Below, in pieces: positions 26,456 to 35,585 of a stretch of 49,540 bases of DNA. The stretch is from Promethearchaeati archaeon. GTDB taxonomy: Archaea > Asgardarchaeota > Heimdallarchaeia > JABLTI01. How positions within the stretch are numbered: position 1 is the stretch's first letter; every line of letters starts with the position of its first letter. The position numbers were made by a program, and so were the translations under genes. The stretch is from assembly GCA_013166835.1 (NCBI GenBank), contig JABLTI010000010.1, forward strand, positions 1-49,540, given 5' to 3'. The notes beneath the pieces are model-generated. The model was not told the DNA's origin. It saw only the letters and a program-made list of their open reading frames with translations, and did not search any database.

Positions 26456-26986
26456 TTACTCACCTTGTGCTTTTATTTCTTCAATATATAACCCACATAC
26501 TTCACAGAATTTTGCGAAATCATCAAGCTTGATCTTGTTTGCACAATTTGGACAATACATGAACCTATCTTCAGGTAACACGATCTGGTAGTCCATTAAG
26601 GGGGACATCGCTTCTAATAATTTAGCGAAAAAACCAGACATATGATTTAGCAATTTTATTCCTTCCTCTGTGAGAATATAGTATTTTCTTGGGCGACCAC
26701 CGAGCTCCTTTTTATCTGAGGATAGCACTCCATCTTTCTCCATTTTTCTTAATAATGGATACAATGTTCCTTCTTCAATTATCATGACATTTTGTGTTTC
26801 TTCTTCTAGTTCCTTTAAAAGTTGGTATCCGTAGATTCCATCTCTTGGATAACGTTTGATTATTTGTAACACCGCTACTGTTGAAATCCCACGTAGAAGC
26901 TCTGACTCAAAGCTTTCCACATAGGTTCTGAAGTGATCAGTTCCGATGAGTGCTTCCGGATGAAATGTTTTTACTTTTTTTAACAC
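26456..26986 (-). CDS. PadR-family transcriptional regulator with C-terminal zinc ribbon
   Basis: The 176-residue protein has the PadR winged helix (about 32-112): LLRGISTVAVLQIIKR, YGYQLLKELEEE, EEGTLYPLLRKMEKDGVL and GRPRKYYILTEEG. A short helix follows, then a zinc ribbon with C145-x2-C148 and C161-x2-C164. The GTG start at 26986 is preceded by GGTGA. A palindrome ATACTAT-N7-ATAGTAT lies at its promoter (27043-27063), in line with PadR autoregulation. It is co-translated with the HAAS-like membrane protein. Confidence 0.85.
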   Translation of the reverse strand: MLKKVKTFHPEALIGTDHFRTYVESFESELLRGISTVAVLQIIKRYPRDGIYGYQLLKELEEETQNVMIIEEGTLYPLLRKMEKDGVLSSDKKELGGRPRKYYILTEEGIKLLNHMSGFFAKLLEAMSPLMDYQIVLPEDRFMYCPNCANKIKLDDFAKFCEVCGLYIEEIKAQGE

Positions 26987-27042
26987 TCGTTATCACCATT
27001 TTTTGTGTTTTTTTGTAGTATTCTCGGAACACTATCCGAGTA

Positions 27043-27063
27043 ATACTATAATACACATAGTAT
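27043..27063. promoter_or_regulatory. Candidate PadR operator ATACTAT-N7-ATAGTAT
   Basis: Perfect 7-bp arms (27043-27049, 27057-27063) lie just downstream of a minus-strand TATA-like box (27069-27077), covering the expected transcript start (about 27046) of the PadR-HAAS operon. PadR sites are commonly palindromes of this kind. Binding by this protein is inferred from position. Confidence 0.55.
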
Positions 27064-27068
27064 ATCTC

Positions 27069-27077
27069 ATATATAAA
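27069..27077 (-). promoter_or_regulatory. TATA-like box of the PadR-HAAS operon
   Basis: TTTATATAT on the minus strand, about 85 nt before the GTG start. The candidate operator lies directly downstream. Confidence 0.5.
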
Positions 27078-27111
27078 GCTAGCTTTTAGCACGGAAAAAG
27101 CATACGAGAAA

Positions 27112-27120
27112 AGTTTTAAT
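27112..27120 (+). promoter_or_regulatory. TATA-like box for the Mre11/SbcD-like gene (leaderless)
   Basis: AGTTTTAAT is centred 28 nt before the ATG at 27144, with no ribosome binding site, as expected for a leaderless mRNA. Confidence 0.35.
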
Positions 27121-27143
27121 GAAAAAACTAAGCAAGAAATAGT

Positions 27144-28157
27144 ATGCGCTTTCTGGCTATTGCGGATACACACCTAGGATACGAGACTGGGAAAACATCA
27201 CAAGCAAGGAAATTCGTATATGAGCGAATGTTTGGGGTGTTTGAAGAGATAGTACAAATAGCAAAAAGAGAGAAGGTTGATTATATTCTACATGGGGGGG
27301 ATATTTTTAATCGAAGCAAACCAAGAAAGAAAGTAGTAGCAAAAGCATATAAAATCATAGAGCAAATACTTGCAGAAGATATTGGTTTTATTATTGCACC
27401 AGGGAATCATGAAAGATCCATTTTACCGGATACACTACTAAGATTTCATCCAAAAAGTCATTTCTTCTCCGACTTTGCAGTGATAGATTTAGGAGACTGT
27501 GCTCTAATTGGTTTTCCTTATTCAAACAACATTTCGAAGTTGATTGATGATAAACTAACTCAAGTTTTAAAAGAATTTGAAGGAAAACCTTGCTTAATCT
27601 TGTGTCACCAATTATTTGATGGGGCAGAATTTGGTCCACATAAATTTAGATTTAATATTAATCATGGAGCAATTGATCCTTTGTTGTTTCCTGAAAGTAT
27701 AAAATTAATCGTTTCCGGTCATATTCATCGAGCTCAATCATTAATGAATGGTTTTGTTGTTTATCCAGGATCAACTGGACGAACTAGTTTTATTGAAATA
27801 ATTGAACCTAAAGGGCATTTACTAATCGACTTAGATGAAAAGCATTTACATGTTGAATTTAAGGAAATAGCATCAATACCAATGAATGTTATCGAGAAGA
27901 ATCTTATGAACGAGGAATTTAATATCAATGACTTAAAAGAGAAAATAGAAAGCGGTATGATTAGAACACTTATACGTTTGACAGGTCGCGCACTAACAAC
28001 TGACGAAGTAGAATCTTTGCATAATATGTTTCCATATAAACAGTATCCATTACTAACGATAAATCCCCGTTTCCCAAATCAAGTGCTAAAACCACTTTAT
28101 GAAGAAAATTTACTGCCATTTAATTCTCCGGAATTCTCAAAGAGCTTTAAGAAATAA
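27144..28157 (+). CDS. Mre11/SbcD-like calcineurin-fold nuclease
   Basis: The 337-residue protein shows the metal-binding motifs of Mre11/SbcD phosphoesterases in order: ADTHLGY (D8, H10), HGGDIFNRSKP (D53), PGNHE (N88, H89), ILCHQLF and SGHIHRAQ. The HGGDIFNRSKP stretch is nearly diagnostic for the Mre11/SbcD branch (double-strand break end processing). The C-terminal part is short compared with Mre11, and no Rad50, HerA or NurA gene is adjacent, so it may be a second, stand-alone nuclease (DNA repair exonuclease family). It has a leaderless start. Confidence 0.82.
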   Translation: MRFLAIADTHLGYETGKTSQARKFVYERMFGVFEEIVQIAKREKVDYILHGGDIFNRSKPRKKVVAKAYKIIEQILAEDIGFIIAPGNHERSILPDTLLRFHPKSHFFSDFAVIDLGDCALIGFPYSNNISKLIDDKLTQVLKEFEGKPCLILCHQLFDGAEFGPHKFRFNINHGAIDPLLFPESIKLIVSGHIHRAQSLMNGFVVYPGSTGRTSFIEIIEPKGHLLIDLDEKHLHVEFKEIASIPMNVIEKNLMNEEFNINDLKEKIESGMIRTLIRLTGRALTTDEVESLHNMFPYKQYPLLTINPRFPNQVLKPLYEENLLPFNSPEFSKSFKK

Positions 28158-28167
28158 GGTAATTTAA

Positions 28168-28205
28168 TGGTCATTTTTGCCCATTTTTCTTTTAATAAAT
28201 GACCA
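28168..28205. repeat. 9-bp inverted repeat in the gap before tldD
   Basis: TGGTCATTT (28168-28176) and AAATGACCA (28197-28205) are perfect inverted copies around a 20-nt T-rich loop. It could be a weak terminator of the nuclease gene or an operator of tldD. No strong T run follows the right arm. Confidence 0.35.
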
Positions 28206-28316
28206 ATCTAAACAGTAATGCAGATTAATCCAGGTTCGACATGATGAGAATATAATTCAAATTTAAATAAGATTAATAAAAACAACCAAACATATTGGTT
28301 AGAATCAGAAAAAAAA

Positions 28317-29753
28317 TTGAAAGATATTGATGTGAAAGGTATGAGTAGTTTTAAGGAAACAATTGAACAACTCGAGCCTGAGAAAATCATTGATAAAGCT
28401 CTTAAACTCGGTGCTTCTTACGTTGATGTTCGTTATCATCTTAATAACAATGAGCAGATACGAGTTGAAAACAAAACTCTCGAAGATTACAAATCACAAA
28501 GCTTTGGTGGTTTGGGTTTACGTGTAGTGCATAATGGGGCAGTTGGTTTTGCTTCAACAAGTGATTTGTCTAAAAATAGTATAGATAAAACTCTTCAAGA
28601 AGTGCTAAAATTAGCTAAATCATTTAAGAGCAATAAAGGTAATTTTGCAGATACAAAAACCGTGAAGCTTGATAAAAAAGTTTCAATGAAAATTGATCCA
28701 ATAGACATCTCTCCTGAGGAGAAAGTCAAATTACTTATTGAAACTAATAAGGCAGCGTTAATTAGTGATGAAATAAAGAATGTTATAACCATAATGGGTT
28801 CATCATTAGATTATAGATACTTCTTGTCATCCCATGGAACACAGACAACTGTTGAAGTGCCTTTAATTGGTATTGTTGAAATTTCTGTTGCAGCATCTAA
28901 TGGTAAAATGGAATCGATGATTCATGGACATGGTGCTTGCAGTGGTTTTGAATTTGCAAAGAAAAGAGACTGGAATGATTTCTCAGTAGATTTATCTGAA
29001 CTAGCTTTGCGTTCTGTGCAAGCAAAAGCTCCTCCTCCAGGAACTTATCCTGTTGTGGTTGATCAAAGACTCGTAGGAATTTTGGTTCATGAAGCTTTTG
29101 GACATGCTGCAGAAGCGGATTTAGTATTTACTGGAACTTCTACTCTTAAGGATCGTTTAGGAGAACAATTAGCAAGTGAACAAGTTACAGTCATCGATGA
29201 AGGAGTAGTTGACGGTGGCTTTTATATGCCTACTGATGACGAAGGTACTCCAAAAGGAAAGACTGTTATTTTAGATAAGGGTGTGCTAAAAGGCTACATG
29301 CATGATAGAAACTCAGCCCATGTATTGTCAGTAACTCCAACTGGCAATTCAAGAGCACAAGATTTTGAAAACCAACCACAAGTTCGTATGACTAATACCT
29401 ACATAGATGATGGAAAATATGAATTCGATGAATTACTCGAAGGAATAAAAGAAGGCATCTATATCAAAAATAAAGGATCAGGTGGAGGTCAAGTCGAAGT
29501 TGGAGCTGGTACATTTACTTTTAACGGAGGAGAAAGCATCATGATACGAAATGGTGAATTAGCAGAACCTGTTAGAGGCGTTGTTATCAGTGGAGCCATT
29601 CTTGATACTTTAAAGACAGTTGATGCCGTTGGTAATGATCTATCAATTTCAACTAGCTTTTTTGGCGGTTGTGGTAAGGGAGGACAAACTGCGAAATGTG
29701 GTTTCGGTGGTCCTCACATCAGAGTACAAAAAATGACAGTTGGAGGAAGATGA
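28317..29753 (+). CDS. tldD: TldD metalloprotease subunit
   Basis: The 478-residue protein has the TldD zinc site HEAFGH (H258 and H263, with E259) and the family blocks GGGLGLRVVHNGAVGFA near the N-terminus, NSRAQDFENQPQVRM, KGSGGGQVEVGAGTFTFNGG and a late DAVGNDLSI. The TldD/TldE pair cleaves unstructured peptides and matures some RiPP peptides such as microcins. The start is uncertain: TTG 28317, or ATG 28341. A TATA-like TTTAAATAA lies at 28261-28270. The partner gene follows after 3 nt. Confidence 0.9.
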   Translation: MKDIDVKGMSSFKETIEQLEPEKIIDKALKLGASYVDVRYHLNNNEQIRVENKTLEDYKSQSFGGLGLRVVHNGAVGFASTSDLSKNSIDKTLQEVLKLAKSFKSNKGNFADTKTVKLDKKVSMKIDPIDISPEEKVKLLIETNKAALISDEIKNVITIMGSSLDYRYFLSSHGTQTTVEVPLIGIVEISVAASNGKMESMIHGHGACSGFEFAKKRDWNDFSVDLSELALRSVQAKAPPPGTYPVVVDQRLVGILVHEAFGHAAEADLVFTGTSTLKDRLGEQLASEQVTVIDEGVVDGGFYMPTDDEGTPKGKTVILDKGVLKGYMHDRNSAHVLSVTPTGNSRAQDFENQPQVRMTNTYIDDGKYEFDELLEGIKEGIYIKNKGSGGGQVEVGAGTFTFNGGESIMIRNGELAEPVRGVVISGAILDTLKTVDAVGNDLSISTSFFGGCGKGGQTAKCGFGGPHIRVQKMTVGGR

Positions 29754-29756
29754 AAA

Positions 29757-31085
29757 ATGGATTTTGGTGAACTAGCAGTTAAGAAAGCATTAAAAATTGG
29801 TGCTGATGAAGCAGAAGTCTATATTCTTAAAAAGAATATTACAAAAGTCGATTTTTCTTCTGAAATTGAAATGTTCAAGAATACTGATACTCTAGGTATC
29901 GGTGTGAGAGTTGCTGTTGGAAAGAAACTAGGTCTTCATGCAACATCTATTCTTACAGAAGATGAAGTTCTTGGGGCAGTCCAAAAAGCTGTTAATATTG
30001 CAAAAGCTACCCCCGAAGATCCAAATTGGAATGGCTTTAATAAAAAATTTGGAGAAACATCTGTTACAAAGAATTATGATAAAACTCTCGAGAGTTTAGA
30101 ATATGAGGCTATCATAGATAAAATAATTGGTGGCATCAATAGGGCAACTGAAAAAGATAGAAAAGTAAAGGTTACTCGAGGAACTTTGTACTTGAATCGT
30201 GGGGAAATATCAATTACTAATAACTACAATGATTCTCTCACTTACAAAGGAACAGCAATTTCTTCATACATGATGACAAAAGCTATAGAAGGTGGCGAAA
30301 GCACTGGAGCTGAAGGTCAAGATGTACGTTTCTGGAAAGACTTAGATTATAATAAAATCGCAGACTATGCAGCAGAACAAGCTCTAAAACACCTAAAAGC
30401 AAAAACAATTGAAAGTACCAAATTGCCAGTAATTATGAAAAACAAATTCGCTTGTTTCATGTTTGGAATGATGATTGGAAGCAATGTAAATGCCGAGAAC
30501 ATTCAGAAAGGTCGTTCAACCTTTGCTCCGAAATTAAACACACAAATTGCAGATGAAAGAATAACAATAACTGACGACGGAACCATGCCTGGAGGATACA
30601 GAACACGACCATTTGATAGTGAAGGTCATCCTACCCAGAAAACAAGTTTAATTGAGAAAGGAGTTCTCAAGAATTTTCTATTTGATAATTATAGAGCAAT
30701 GAAAGCAGATACAAAATCAACAGGTAATGCTCGTAGAGATTACTTCCAGATCCCCGCTCCTTCTTTGAATAACTTCATAATAAAACCAGGAACAACAAAT
30801 TTAGAAGATATGATTAAAGATACAAAGAAAGGCTTCTTCATTGACAGAACTATTGGCGAATGGCTTTCCAGACCAACAAGTGGTGAAATGAATGCTACTG
30901 TAACACATGGATTTCTAATCGAAAATGGCGAACTTACTCAACCAGTAAACAATGTAATTGTTGCTGGTAACTTCTTCGAAATTCTCAAAGATAAAATTGA
31001 TACTATTGGTAGCGATGTTGCAAACAATGATCACACGTATAGTCCGGCAATAAAAATTTCAGAAATGACTATTGCTGGAAAATAG
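29757..31085 (+). CDS. tldE: TldE/PmbA partner of the TldD protease
   Basis: The 442-residue protein is a TldE/PmbA homologue. It shares the fold of TldD but has no HExxxH, as expected for the non-catalytic subunit. Seen are GIGVRVAVGKKLGLHAT, SGEMNATVTHGFLIENGEL and the late GSDVANNDHTYSPAIKISEMTIAGK. GGAGGA at 29743-29748 in the end of tldD gives coupled translation. A clear terminator follows. No precursor peptide or RiPP enzyme gene is adjacent, though a small precursor could be elsewhere. Confidence 0.9.
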   Translation: MDFGELAVKKALKIGADEAEVYILKKNITKVDFSSEIEMFKNTDTLGIGVRVAVGKKLGLHATSILTEDEVLGAVQKAVNIAKATPEDPNWNGFNKKFGETSVTKNYDKTLESLEYEAIIDKIIGGINRATEKDRKVKVTRGTLYLNRGEISITNNYNDSLTYKGTAISSYMMTKAIEGGESTGAEGQDVRFWKDLDYNKIADYAAEQALKHLKAKTIESTKLPVIMKNKFACFMFGMMIGSNVNAENIQKGRSTFAPKLNTQIADERITITDDGTMPGGYRTRPFDSEGHPTQKTSLIEKGVLKNFLFDNYRAMKADTKSTGNARRDYFQIPAPSLNNFIIKPGTTNLEDMIKDTKKGFFIDRTIGEWLSRPTSGEMNATVTHGFLIENGELTQPVNNVIVAGNFFEILKDKIDTIGSDVANNDHTYSPAIKISEMTIAGK

Positions 31086-31096
31086 TTAATCATCTT

Positions 31097-31128
31097 AGTC
31101 CCATTTGGGACTTTTTCCTTTATTTTTT
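31097..31128 (+). terminator. Intrinsic terminator after tldE
   Basis: AGTCCC (31097-31102) pairs with GGGACT (31107-31112) around ATTT, followed by TTTTTCCTTTATTTTTT. Confidence 0.7.
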
Positions 31129-31193
31129 CAATAAATACTAGTCTTACAAAAAAATAAAAACCATGTTGTATTATCTGGTTCTAGGTGTATAGA

Positions 31194-33353
31194 ATGTCAA
31201 CAAAACATAAACCATCTACTACTGAACTCATTACATTAGGTTTTACTACTAATGCTAAGATTTCTCCAACCGGTGATAAGGTTGCTTTTATTTCAATGAA
31301 ACCTGATTGGAATAAGAATCAGTATGAAAGATTATGTTTCATTAATGATAAAAATGAGGACAAAACTTACCAATTAACAAGATCTGGTTCTGTAAGTCAA
31401 ATCGAATGGATCAATAATGATTCGATAGCAATTTTAAAGCATGAAGCAAATGAGAAAGAAAGCGGGAATCAAATTTATATTTTTGATAATTTAATTGGCG
31501 AACCATGGAAAGTTACCAATCACAAAAATGGCATAAAAAATTTCAAACTATTCGCTCAAGGATTACTTTACTTAGCAAAAAACCCAGATAAACATGAGAA
31601 AAAAGATCGCAAGAATAAATTCGGATCCTATGTTTATTTTGAACATGAGAAAAGCGCAAGTGCATTGTATTTTGTTGACTTAGAAAAAATGTTTGTATAT
31701 CAGAAGGAAAAGAAAAACAAAACAGAGGATGAAACGAAAGATCTAGTAAAACCAATTATTGAATTAAGCAAATTATTAGAAGAACCACTTTCAATATTGA
31801 ATTACATCCCTTCAAAACAAAATGATGCTATTTTTTTGAATTGTAGACTTCGTGATGATTTGGTCTATATTTCCGAGACAAGTAATTATTGTATAAAGAT
31901 TGATCCAAAAAAAGCAATTGATATATATCTTTCCAAAAAGAAGGAAAAGAAAGACAAGAACAAAAAAGACAAAGAGGAAGATAAGAAAGAAGAGGAAGAT
32001 TTGTCTTATCTTGGTGAGATCCAGAAGTATGCGTTTCCAAAAGAAACATATGTGATAGATAGTTCACCAAAAGGAACTAAATTACTTATTAGTATGAATG
32101 AAAGAGATAATATGTTCTATACCCAAGGAGATTACTGGATTCTTGATTTAGCAAAATGGGAGGATTTAGTAGAATCCGAGGAAATTGCTGATAAATTTGT
32201 AAAAATTACGAGTGAGCTAGATCGCATTCCATTTGGTGGTAAATGGGTGAGTGATGGCATCGTATTTTCTTACGCAGATGGTACAAAATCAAAAATCGCA
32301 AAGACTACAGAGACAGGAAAAATCACTGTATTGGATTTAGAGGGATATATCCACAAAATGTATAGCGGATTCGATATCTCTCAAAGTGGTTATTTGTGTT
32401 TTTTAGGGAACACAGCTAAGAAAATAACTGAATTATTTGTTACAGGAAAATCAATTAAGTCAAGTAATTTAGAGCTCAAGCAAATAACAAATCACAATGA
32501 TGAAGTAAAAACATGGGATTTTGGAACAATAGAGACAATCAGATGGAAAAGCAAAGATGGAACAGAAATTGAGGGTGTTCTTAGAAAACCATCGAATTTT
32601 GACCCTAAAAAGAAATATCCACTTGCTTTTATTATTCATGGAGGACCACAATCATTTGATCCTGAGAGTCTTTTAGAGTATAGTGAAGTTCTTTACTATC
32701 CATCCGTACAATTTGCTAATAAGGGGATTCTTACCCTGAAAGTAAATTATAGGGGTTCAATTGGAAAAGGACAAGCTTTTCTTGAATTGAATAAGGATAA
32801 TCTTGGTGTCGGAGATCTTTGGGATCTTGAAAGCGCTATTGATTATTTAGATAAAAAGGGCATAATTGATACAAGTAAAATTGGATGCATGGGTTGGAGC
32901 CAAGGAGGTTATATCTCAGCCTTTATTGGCCTTCATTCAAAACGTTTTACAGCAGTTTCTGTCGGTGCTGGTATTGCTGATTGGTATACTTATCACATTT
33001 GCAACGACATTCCTCAATTCACTACTCACTATTTGTCTGGTTCTCCTTTCCGTGATAGAGAGCTTTATGAGAAAACAGCACCAATTAGTAAAATCAAAGA
33101 AGCCCAAACACCAATGCTAATTCAACATGGTGAAGTCGATCTTAGGGTTCCTGTTGCTAATGCAAAAGAGCTTTATCGAGGATTAAAGGAAATGAATGTT
33201 CATGTTGAATTATTTATTTATTCTGGAATGGGTCATCCAATAACTAAACCTCGAGAGAATCGAGCCATTGTACATCAGAATTTGAATTGGTTTAGTCACT
33301 ATCTTATAGGTGAAGAGTTAGATTTATTGGATGAGAAAGAAGAAGAAAATTAA
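31194..33353 (+). CDS. Prolyl oligopeptidase family (S9) serine peptidase
   Basis: From ATG 31194 the protein has 719 residues: an N-terminal beta-propeller (to about residue 440) and a C-terminal alpha/beta hydrolase. The catalytic Ser is in GWSQGG (about 569), Asp in HGEVDLRVP and His in GMGHPI; IHGGPQSF is the oxyanion strand. The domain order resembles acylaminoacyl-peptidase and dipeptidyl peptidase types. A very Lys/Glu-rich insert (about residues 240-262, KKKEKKDKNKKDKEEDKK) interrupts the propeller; a loop exposed to solvent or to nucleic acid is possible. AGGTG at 31183-31187 supports this start over GTG 31185. No signal peptide. Confidence 0.88.
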   Translation: MSTKHKPSTTELITLGFTTNAKISPTGDKVAFISMKPDWNKNQYERLCFINDKNEDKTYQLTRSGSVSQIEWINNDSIAILKHEANEKESGNQIYIFDNLIGEPWKVTNHKNGIKNFKLFAQGLLYLAKNPDKHEKKDRKNKFGSYVYFEHEKSASALYFVDLEKMFVYQKEKKNKTEDETKDLVKPIIELSKLLEEPLSILNYIPSKQNDAIFLNCRLRDDLVYISETSNYCIKIDPKKAIDIYLSKKKEKKDKNKKDKEEDKKEEEDLSYLGEIQKYAFPKETYVIDSSPKGTKLLISMNERDNMFYTQGDYWILDLAKWEDLVESEEIADKFVKITSELDRIPFGGKWVSDGIVFSYADGTKSKIAKTTETGKITVLDLEGYIHKMYSGFDISQSGYLCFLGNTAKKITELFVTGKSIKSSNLELKQITNHNDEVKTWDFGTIETIRWKSKDGTEIEGVLRKPSNFDPKKKYPLAFIIHGGPQSFDPESLLEYSEVLYYPSVQFANKGILTLKVNYRGSIGKGQAFLELNKDNLGVGDLWDLESAIDYLDKKGIIDTSKIGCMGWSQGGYISAFIGLHSKRFTAVSVGAGIADWYTYHICNDIPQFTTHYLSGSPFRDRELYEKTAPISKIKEAQTPMLIQHGEVDLRVPVANAKELYRGLKEMNVHVELFIYSGMGHPITKPRENRAIVHQNLNWFSHYLIGEELDLLDEKEEEN

Positions 33354-33370
33354 TTTCTTCTTTTCATTTC
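33341..33370 (+). terminator. Hairpin with the stop codon in its loop, after the S9 peptidase
   Basis: AGAAGAAA (33341-33348) pairs with TTTCTTCT (33354-33361). The TAA stop (33351-33353) is in the 5-nt loop and T-rich sequence follows. The stem is AT-rich, so it is a weaker case. Confidence 0.4.
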
Positions 33371-34279
33371 TTAAAAGCTAAATAACCACTTCAGACCATC
33401 ATTAAAACTTGGTTCAACAACACTTCTATGATGTTTGTTTTCATATAATTGAAAATCAAAATGCATGTCGGTATAATTTCTCTCTAATAATCGTGATTTT
33501 AATCGTTCATAACTTTCTACCAAGATAGTTAATTCATCTCCACCAACACTAATTCGTATATTAATTGCCAGGGAACCATTGGTTTTCTCAAAGAGAGCAT
33601 ATTCTTGATTCAAAAGATATTCATTATGGTAAAAGGTTGTGGGACTGACAATTAAGAAATTTTTAAACAATGAGATATTATTTAGTTCAGATTCAAAGAG
33701 TGAGAAAAGTGAGAAATATGATCCATACGAGTGACCAATGATTGTTCGACCATATGTAATATTAGTTTTAAAATCAACAGCTACTTTTGGTATCAATTCA
33801 TCCTTAATGAAAGAATAAAATTTCAATCCTCCTCCTGAATTCATCACAAACCAAGGATCTGCAGGATAAAGATAATCTCTTTCTCGATAATTCTTGGTAG
33901 GATAACCAATCGCAACTAAAATTGCTTCAGGCATATCTCCAGCGTCAGCATATCTAGAAATAATACCTTTTACTCCACCATCACTTATTCTCCAATGTGA
34001 TCCATCAAAATACCAATCTCCATCTAGCAAATAAATAACTGGATATCTTTTCGAGTCGCTCGGATTGTAATTACTTGGTAGTGCGACATAAATTTGGTAG
34101 TTATCATCGACATTATGAGAATAAAACAAACCGGGAATATTTTGTTCTTTGTTTGGATTGCTTCTGAGAACAACTTGCATAAAAGTAAATGAGCTTGTAA
34201 GTATGAAAACAGCGCCAACAAGTACTACAGCTAGTTTCAAACCGTTAATTATTCTGGTTGAACCTTTCATCATTCTCAA
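33371..34279 (-). CDS. Esterase D-like / enterobactin-esterase-like alpha/beta hydrolase, membrane-anchored
   Basis: The 302-residue protein has an N-terminal hydrophobic segment (about 14-38) as signal or anchor, then the Esterase_D fold: YPVIYLLDGDWYF, the nucleophile elbow GHSYGS (S184) and a late His in ENKHHRSVVE. This fold includes esterases that cleave siderophores such as enterobactin (IroE, Fes) and similar cyclic or amide esters. The substrate here is not known. It probably acts outside the cytoplasm. Convergent with the S9 peptidase gene. Confidence 0.8.
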   Translation of the reverse strand: MRMMKGSTRIINGLKLAVVLVGAVFILTSSFTFMQVVLRSNPNKEQNIPGLFYSHNVDDNYQIYVALPSNYNPSDSKRYPVIYLLDGDWYFDGSHWRISDGGVKGIISRYADAGDMPEAILVAIGYPTKNYRERDYLYPADPWFVMNSGGGLKFYSFIKDELIPKVAVDFKTNITYGRTIIGHSYGSYFSLFSLFESELNNISLFKNFLIVSPTTFYHNEYLLNQEYALFEKTNGSLAINIRISVGGDELTILVESYERLKSRLLERNYTDMHFDFQLYENKHHRSVVEPSFNDGLKWLFSF

Positions 34280-34418
34280 CTATAATTATAACATATGTCT
34301 AGTAAATATGTGTTTATCCCATAATTACAGATTTAATTGAAGATGTGGTTTAATAGTCAAAAAAAATCAGACTAAAACTTTTTGAAGACTATTTCATAAA
34401 TATAGAAGGCGATAGTCA

Positions 34419-35489
34419 ATGGAAATTAAAGTTTCTTTATTACCAGAAGAAAAAAGAGGTTCTGTGCCGGAGGATGAAAGCCAATTAGGTTTTGGTAAGA
34501 TTTTTACAGATCATATGTATACGACTTTCTTTAAGGATGGCAATTGGCGAGAATCTTGTATCGAACCATTTGGACCTTTTGTGTTATCACCAGCAGCACT
34601 TGTGTTGCATTATGGTCAAGAGATTTTTGAAGGCATGAAAGCATTCCGTCAAACAACTAAAAAAGATGTTTCTCTTTTTCGTCCAGAGAAAAATGCTGAA
34701 CGAATGAAAGATTCAGCAAAACGCATCTCTATGGCGCCCTTACCTGAAGATCAATTTCTTGATGCACTTCACAAATTAATAAACATTGAAAGAAAATGGG
34801 TGCCACACAATCCCGGAACTTCATTATACATTAGACCTACTATGATTGCTACTGAATCACTTTTAGGACATCGTAAATCAAATGAATACCTTTTTTATAT
34901 TATTTTAAGTCCAGTAGGACCATATTTCAAAGAAGGATTCAAGCCAATAAAGATCTATGTAGAACCTAAATTTGTTCGAGCAGTAAAGGGAGGTGTAGGT
35001 GAAGCAAAGACAGGAGGAAATTATGCTGCTACTCTTCTTGCTATGGATAAGGCATATGAGGTTGGCTGCAGTCAGGTGATGTGGTTGGATGCCTCAGAAC
35101 ACAAATATATCGAAGAAGTTGGAACAATGAACCAATTTTTTGTTCTTGATGATGTTGTTTATACTGCCCCAATTGCAGGTACAATCCTAAAAGGAGTAAC
35201 ACGAGAGAGTGTTATTACTTTAGCGAAAGATAAGGGATACAAAGTAAAAGAGGAATTCCTCTCAATAGATACTGTGACTGAAGCTATTGATAGCGGGAAT
35301 CTAACTGAAGCTTTTGGAGCTGGTACTGCAGCATCAATTGCACCTGTAGGAGAACTCCATTACAAGGATAAGAAGTATTTAATAAATAACTACGAGGTTG
35401 GACCAGTTTCTAAAGATCTTTATGAAACATTAATAGGCATTCAGTATGGGCGAATTGAAGACCCTTACGGATGGAACGTGGTAATATAA
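34419..35489 (+). CDS. ilvE: Branched-chain amino acid aminotransferase
   Basis: The 356-residue protein is a fold-IV PLP aminotransferase of the BCAT type. Visible are GQEIFEGMKAFRQ, LFRPEKNAERM, YIRPTMIATE, the PLP lysine in EAKTGGNYAA (K197), EEVGTMNQFFV and GVTRESVI. It is of the long IlvE/BCAT form shared by many bacteria and eukaryotes. It transfers the amino group between Leu, Ile or Val and 2-oxoglutarate. A TATA-like CATAAATATA (about 34393-34402) precedes the ATG by about 25 nt. No other branched-chain genes are near. Confidence 0.9.
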   Translation: MEIKVSLLPEEKRGSVPEDESQLGFGKIFTDHMYTTFFKDGNWRESCIEPFGPFVLSPAALVLHYGQEIFEGMKAFRQTTKKDVSLFRPEKNAERMKDSAKRISMAPLPEDQFLDALHKLINIERKWVPHNPGTSLYIRPTMIATESLLGHRKSNEYLFYIILSPVGPYFKEGFKPIKIYVEPKFVRAVKGGVGEAKTGGNYAATLLAMDKAYEVGCSQVMWLDASEHKYIEEVGTMNQFFVLDDVVYTAPIAGTILKGVTRESVITLAKDKGYKVKEEFLSIDTVTEAIDSGNLTEAFGAGTAASIAPVGELHYKDKKYLINNYEVGPVSKDLYETLIGIQYGRIEDPYGWNVVI

Positions 35490-35585
35490 TAGGTATAAAT
35501 AATCAGATTACTAAGAAACTAAATAGAATGGGATTTGTTAAATTCTATATTCCTTTTCAGTTTATATGAAAAGGTGGGTAGGAAA

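Noticed and set aside
26937-27173. Minus-strand open frame across the PadR/Mre11 divergent promoter
   Set aside because: It overlaps the starts of two well-supported genes and the promoter elements, and its product is unlike any protein.
35535-35585. Longer start of the LVIVD/Ca-repeat protein at TTG 35535
   Set aside because: A strong ribosome site lies before ATG 35586, which also gives a normal signal peptide; the upstream TTG has none.
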